Positions 5,850-5,954 of a stretch of 5,954 nt of DNA are shown here, in pieces. The stretch lies in the NCBI GenBank assembly GCA_003482405.1, contig DMZB01000231.1, positions 1 to 5,954 on the forward strand, read 5' to 3'. Positions within the stretch are counted from its first letter, which is position 1; each line of letters starts with the position of its first letter. Source of the stretch: Lactobacillus sp. (GTDB taxonomy: Bacteria > Bacillota > Bacilli > Lactobacillales > Lactobacillaceae). A program made the position numbers and the translations under genes. The notes beneath the pieces were generated by a model. It made no database searches. It was not told where the DNA came from and worked only from the letters and a program-made list of their open reading frames with translations.

Positions 5850-5954
5850 TTAGGCCATGTACTGCGCGAGTGTTTTTTGAATCTGTTCTTTCGTGTGATA
5901 GCCAACAAGGGTGTCAACAACATTGCCATCCTTCTTCACAATCAACGTTGGAAT
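5850..5954 (-). CDS. trxA: Thioredoxin, C-terminal part (cut by window edge)
   Basis: The last 34 codons and stop of a thioredoxin, a small cytoplasmic dithiol-disulfide oxidoreductase. The visible part starts with IPTLIVKKDG, where the proline is the conserved cis-Pro next to the active site, then the turn and last helix NVVDTLVGYHTKEQIQKTL, with the family's conserved Gly at VGY. The CGPC active site lies outside the window. It is on the same strand as the dlt operon but is separated from it by a strong terminator. The 34 residues match the family pattern well; which paralogue it is cannot be told. Confidence 0.88.
   Translation of the reverse strand: MPTLIVKKDGNVVDTLVGYHTKEQIQKTLAQYMA

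Noticed and set aside
1..5954. Search for CRISPR repeats, tRNA genes, insertion sequence ends or a novel defence-type gene cluster
   Set aside because: No direct-repeat array, cloverleaf sequence, transposase or unexplained gene group was seen; nearly all of the window is accounted for by conserved housekeeping genes and their control regions.

Overview
This window reads as a low-to-mid GC Gram-positive chromosome, most likely a member of the Lactobacillaceae. The evidence is the set of protein families (RacE/MurI-type glutamate racemase, YslB/DUF2507, DltX-A-B-C-D, thioredoxin), the strong AGGAGG-like ribosome binding sites and the A/T-rich promoter elements. I cannot fix the species from sequence alone.

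Layout, left to right. Positions 1-208 hold the N-terminal end of a glutamate racemase gene on the minus strand. A 181-bp divergent intergenic region (209-389) follows, with promoter-like elements for both directions. A plus-strand YslB-family (DUF2507) gene lies at 390-911; its real start is at 390, not at the upstream in-frame ATG at 330. The convergent gap 912-1148 carries a long, perfect 21-bp-arm hairpin (1040-1097) that looks like a shared bidirectional terminator. Positions 1149-5625 are a complete minus-strand dlt operon, in transcription order dltX, dltA, dltB, dltC, dltD. It includes the 48-residue DltX (5479-5625). Upstream of dltX, 5645-5730 is an imperfect 86-bp palindrome that probably holds the operon's control region. 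A textbook intrinsic terminator (5752-5792) then closes the upstream minus-strand thioredoxin gene, of which only the last 34 codons (5850-5954) are in the window.

How the genes work together. DltA activates D-alanine and loads it on the phosphopantetheine arm of DltC. DltB, a membrane O-acyltransferase, moves the D-alanyl group across the membrane with DltX. DltD completes transfer to lipoteichoic acid at the outer face. This lowers the negative charge of the envelope and protects against cationic peptides. Glutamate racemase supplies D-glutamate for peptidoglycan, so the window groups two cell-envelope D-amino-acid functions. YslB has no established role.

All complete genes look intact, with catalytic residues present. 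I see no mobile element, CRISPR array, tRNA or rRNA. I find no undescribed multi-gene system here; the least explained signals are the dyad in front of dltX and the function of the YslB protein.
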